DNA of 64,000 nt from Stutzerimonas sp. S1 (GTDB lineage Bacteria; Pseudomonadota; Gammaproteobacteria; Pseudomonadales; Pseudomonadaceae), in the NCBI RefSeq assembly GCF_025966695.1, contig NZ_JAOEIY010000005.1:248001-312000 (forward strand), read 5' to 3'. Below the pieces are notes generated by a model, which did no database searches, was not told where the DNA came from, and saw nothing but the letters and a program-made list of their open reading frames with translations. Below, piece after piece: positions 61,739 to 64,000 of this stretch. Position 1 is the stretch's first letter, and each line of letters starts with the position of its first letter. The position numbers and the translations under genes were made by a program.

Positions 61739-64000
61739 CCGTTACGAAGCGCCAGATTGAGTGTCGCTTCCAGTCGAGACTTGTAGCGCAGGTGCTGCAC
61801 GGTCTGGCTGTTTCCGTTGCCGTGCAGGCCGGTGAGGTCGAGATCGGTGATGTAGCAGGGGTAGCGCTCGCCGTTGCGCCGACGCGAGAGGATGTAGCGC
61901 GCCACCGTGGCGAACAGCTCGGCACCGTACTCCAAGCCGGAGAATTCCTGATGGTTGCAGTACAGCGTGACCTGCGAACGACCCTGCTCGCCGGGTTCGA
62001 TGATCGCCTGCACGTCGTAGAGCGGGTCGCTGACGGCGCCCTGCGGAGTGGGGCGACGTTCCAGCCGCATGTCGCCATCCGGCGCGCGGAGAATGCGATA
62101 GAAGTGGATGTCCAGCGTGTTCGTCGTCTCGCCATCGGCGATCGGCCACTGGGCGTTGCGTCGATAAGCCAGCGATTGCAGGAAGCGCAGCAGCGGCAGC
62201 AACAGACTCTGTTCGTCGCGATAGGGCAATTGTTGGCGCCACAGCGCATTGCACTCATCCAGCACACTGAGTTCGGCACGCTCGCCGACGATGCGGTAGA
62301 CCACTTGCAGGCAGTCCGGGCGCCCGAGCGGCAGGATCAGCGCGAGGTCATCGCCCTCGAGTGCCTGCCGGTCGAGCCGAATCGGCGTGAATTGCTGGTG
62401 CGCCTCGCCCAGATGGTCGAGCAGGGCCGGCCGATCGCTGAGACTGGCCAGCTGCACGTCGTCGGCGATCCGTTGCAGCAGGTGAAATTGCTGGCGGATC
62501 TGCAGCAGGTAGCGGCTGTGATCCGCAGCCGCCAGCGCCTGGCGGGCATCGTCGAAGATTTCCTGGACGCGACGGATGATGGCCTGGCCGCGGTTGCGGG
62601 CAAAGCAGAACACCTGCAGATCCGGCGCGCGGCAATCGTCCGCCAGACTGGCGAGATGTTCGCGCAGGCATTGGGCAAGCGCCTTCGGGCCTTCGTAGCG
62701 GGTCACCAGCAGTTCGTTCCAGCTGTTCAGCGTGAGCTGGTCGATGCTGAACACGAGGCTTTCCGGCGCTGCGTGTCGGCTCGGAGGTTCACTGTGTGCC
62801 GCGTCGTCCGGAAGCCGCAGTGGATCGACGCCAAGGTTGATCAGCAGCAATACCCGGCTTGGCTGGCTGCTTGCCAGTAGCGCCTCCTCGCTGACCTGCG
62901 CCAGCGGCATCGGCAACGCGCGGCGAAGGGCGGCGAACAGGGCAAACAGCTCCGGCTCGCTCAGGCCACTGTCGCCGGGGAACAGCGACAGATGCGTGCC
63001 GGCGTCGACCACGCCGTTGCGGTGGCACCAGGCGAGCAGCGCCATCAGCTCGCGGGAGCGCTTGAGTGGCGCGAAGTTCGGCCACTGCTGGGGCGTCAGG
63101 CTGCCCTGGTAGAGCGACCAGCACACATCGCCGGCAGCGTCGTAGCCCTGCACCAGGGTCAGGCTGTCCTCGGCCATGTCCGGCGAGATGCCCAGGTTGA
63201 CCACTTCCACCTTGCCGGCCTTGCGTTCGATGGCCGCGTACAGGCGGCGGCCGAGTACACCGAGGTCACGGCTGTTCATCGGACTGGCAGCCTGTAGCCG
63301 CCGGGTGAAGTCGTTGAGAAAGCGATAGCCGTAGGTCAGCTCGTTGACCAGTGCACGGCGCTCCTGGCTGACCTGGCCGACCTTCCACCGGCTGCGGTTG
63401 TCGAGCTGGGCGAACTGCCGCTCGTCCCAGTGCCAGGCGTGGGTGATGCGCTCGAGCAACTGGCGCTGCCAGCTCTTGTTGCGGTTGCGCGGAGGGCGAC
63501 TGAGCGGACGGTTGACCTTCAGGTACAGGCAGCGACGGGCCAGCTCTAGACGGTCATGCTCATCGCGGTCCAGCAGGTAGCGCTCAATCGCGTAGTAGGC
63601 GCTGACATAGGGGTCCAGCTCTTGCGTGACCACCTGACCGGCATACACCGCCTGTTTGAAGTCCAGCGCCAGACAGCGGACGTCCGGGTGCTGGCTGGCG
63701 TAGACCTCGACCAGCAACAGCTTGAACAGCGACTTGTAGGGCGCCTCGATGGCCTTGTACAGCTGCCACAGCCCGGCACCGACGAATTCGCCCGGCGGGA
63801 TTTGGTGCAGGTGGCCGAGATCGAGGACTTCTTCGGCGCGGATGAAGCGCTTGGCCAGCAACGTCGCCACGTACGTGTCATAGCGGTGCTCCTCGTAGGC
63901 GGGCACCAGCCACCAGAGCGGTGTGCGGCCGCCGAGCCAGATGGCCGTACGGTAGAACTCGTCGAGCAGGAGGTAGTGCTGGGTGGTGCCGCAATCGTCG
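61735..64000 (-). CDS. cyaA: Class I adenylate cyclase (5' part outside window)
   Basis: At least 755 residues of a class I (enterobacterial-type) adenylate cyclase, which makes cAMP for Crp/Vfr signalling. The frame is open to the window edge (the visible start reads DDCGTTQHYLLLDEF, with FYRTAIWLGGRTPLWW next), so the catalytic N terminus begins outside. Characteristic parts include HLHQIPPGEFVGAGLWQLYK, VEVYASQHPDVRCLALDFK and the regulatory C-terminal region. A GTG at 63906 is only an internal codon. The gene ends 83 bases before the ECF sigma gene, which breaks the rnk-cyaA neighbourhood. Confidence 0.95.
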   Translation of the reverse strand, partial: DDCGTTQHYLLLDEFYRTAIWLGGRTPLWWLVPAYEEHRYDTYVATLLAKRFIRAEEVLDLGHLHQIPPGEFVGAGLWQLYKAIEAPYKSLFKLLLVEVYASQHPDVRCLALDFKQAVYAGQVVTQELDPYVSAYYAIERYLLDRDEHDRLELARRCLYLKVNRPLSRPPRNRNKSWQRQLLERITHAWHWDERQFAQLDNRSRWKVGQVSQERRALVNELTYGYRFLNDFTRRLQAASPMNSRDLGVLGRRLYAAIERKAGKVEVVNLGISPDMAEDSLTLVQGYDAAGDVCWSLYQGSLTPQQWPNFAPLKRSRELMALLAWCHRNGVVDAGTHLSLFPGDSGLSEPELFALFAALRRALPMPLAQVSEEALLASSQPSRVLLLINLGVDPLRLPDDAAHSEPPSRHAAPESLVFSIDQLTLNSWNELLVTRYEGPKALAQCLREHLASLADDCRAPDLQVFCFARNRGQAIIRRVQEIFDDARQALAAADHSRYLLQIRQQFHLLQRIADDVQLASLSDRPALLDHLGEAHQQFTPIRLDRQALEGDDLALILPLGRPDCLQVVYRIVGERAELSVLDECNALWRQQLPYRDEQSLLLPLLRFLQSLAYRRNAQWPIADGETTNTLDIHFYRILRAPDGDMRLERRPTPQGAVSDPLYDVQAIIEPGEQGRSQVTLYCNHQEFSGLEYGAELFATVARYILSRRRNGERYPCYITDLDLTGLHGNGNSQTVQHLRYKSRLEATLNLALRNG

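Overview
This window is GC-rich chromosomal DNA from a gammaproteobacterium of the Pseudomonas group. Gene content and order point to Stutzerimonas / Pseudomonas stutzeri or a close relative. The backbone runs in nearly the order I recall from the P. aeruginosa PAO1 chromosome (spoT-rpoZ-gmk, rph, crc-pyrE, argB-algC-dut-coaBC, radC, dadR-dadA, cycB, xpt, rep, betT, comM, glnK-amtB, xerC, dapF-lysA, cyaY, rnk, cyaA). A glnK followed by two amt genes is what I recall for P. stutzeri A1501-type strains. The species call is inference from memory; no database was searched. I saw no tRNA, rRNA, CRISPR array, insertion sequence or prophage gene.

Layout. 1-2.4 kb: the N-terminal part of an FtsH-like membrane AAA ATPase, then a FecR-domain/OmpA-lipoprotein pair. 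2.4-7 kb: ridA, then spoT, rpoZ, gmk and yicC on the minus strand (stringent response and guanine nucleotides). 7-10.5 kb: rph, a small membrane protein, crc, pyrE and a DUF4124 protein. 10.5-18.3 kb: a DUF3360 permease, the argB-algC-dut-coaBC operon and radC. 18.3-25.9 kb: an unknown membrane/small-protein pair, a double-length 3-hydroxyacyl-CoA dehydrogenase, an unusual chemoreceptor, a secreted protein and a phospholipase D-like lipoprotein. 25.9-31 kb: amine oxidase, then D-alanine catabolism (dadR divergent from dadA-ridA), a PuuR-like regulator and cytochrome c5. 31-38 kb: xpt, then a block I do not recall from the PAO1 order: a GAPDH overlapping a cyclodeaminase-like protein, an iron alcohol dehydrogenase with a CoA-acylating aldehyde dehydrogenase and an IclR regulator, and a hemolysin III family protein. 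38-50.4 kb: rep, a c-di-GMP GGDEF/EAL protein, a BCCT transporter, comM, ubiK, the nitrogen-control block glnK-amt-amt, yjbQ and sutA. 50.4-56 kb: a HAD phosphatase, xerC, a DUF484 protein, dapF, lysA, lppL, cyaY and rnk. 56-61.7 kb: an iron-control module (sigma factor, anti-sigma, TonB receptor, di-heme peroxidase) placed between rnk and cyaA, where the backbone resumes.

How it works together. Regulatory DNA can be read directly at several places. A sigma-54 promoter with two NtrC-type dyads lies in front of glnK-amt-amt. A 15/19 Fur-box match lies in front of the TonB receptor, and a weaker one lies in front of its sigma factor. A repeated GAGAC-N5-GTCTC palindrome lies in front of the alcohol/aldehyde dehydrogenase pair that ends in an IclR regulator. 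Rho-independent terminators delimit the DUF3360/argB, cycB, amt, sutA and cyaY transcription units. The most notable observations are the self-contained Fur/FecIR/TonB/di-heme peroxidase module, the GAPDH-cyclodeaminase overlap, the dad locus without dadX, and a 23-bp perfect hairpin between gmk and rpoZ.
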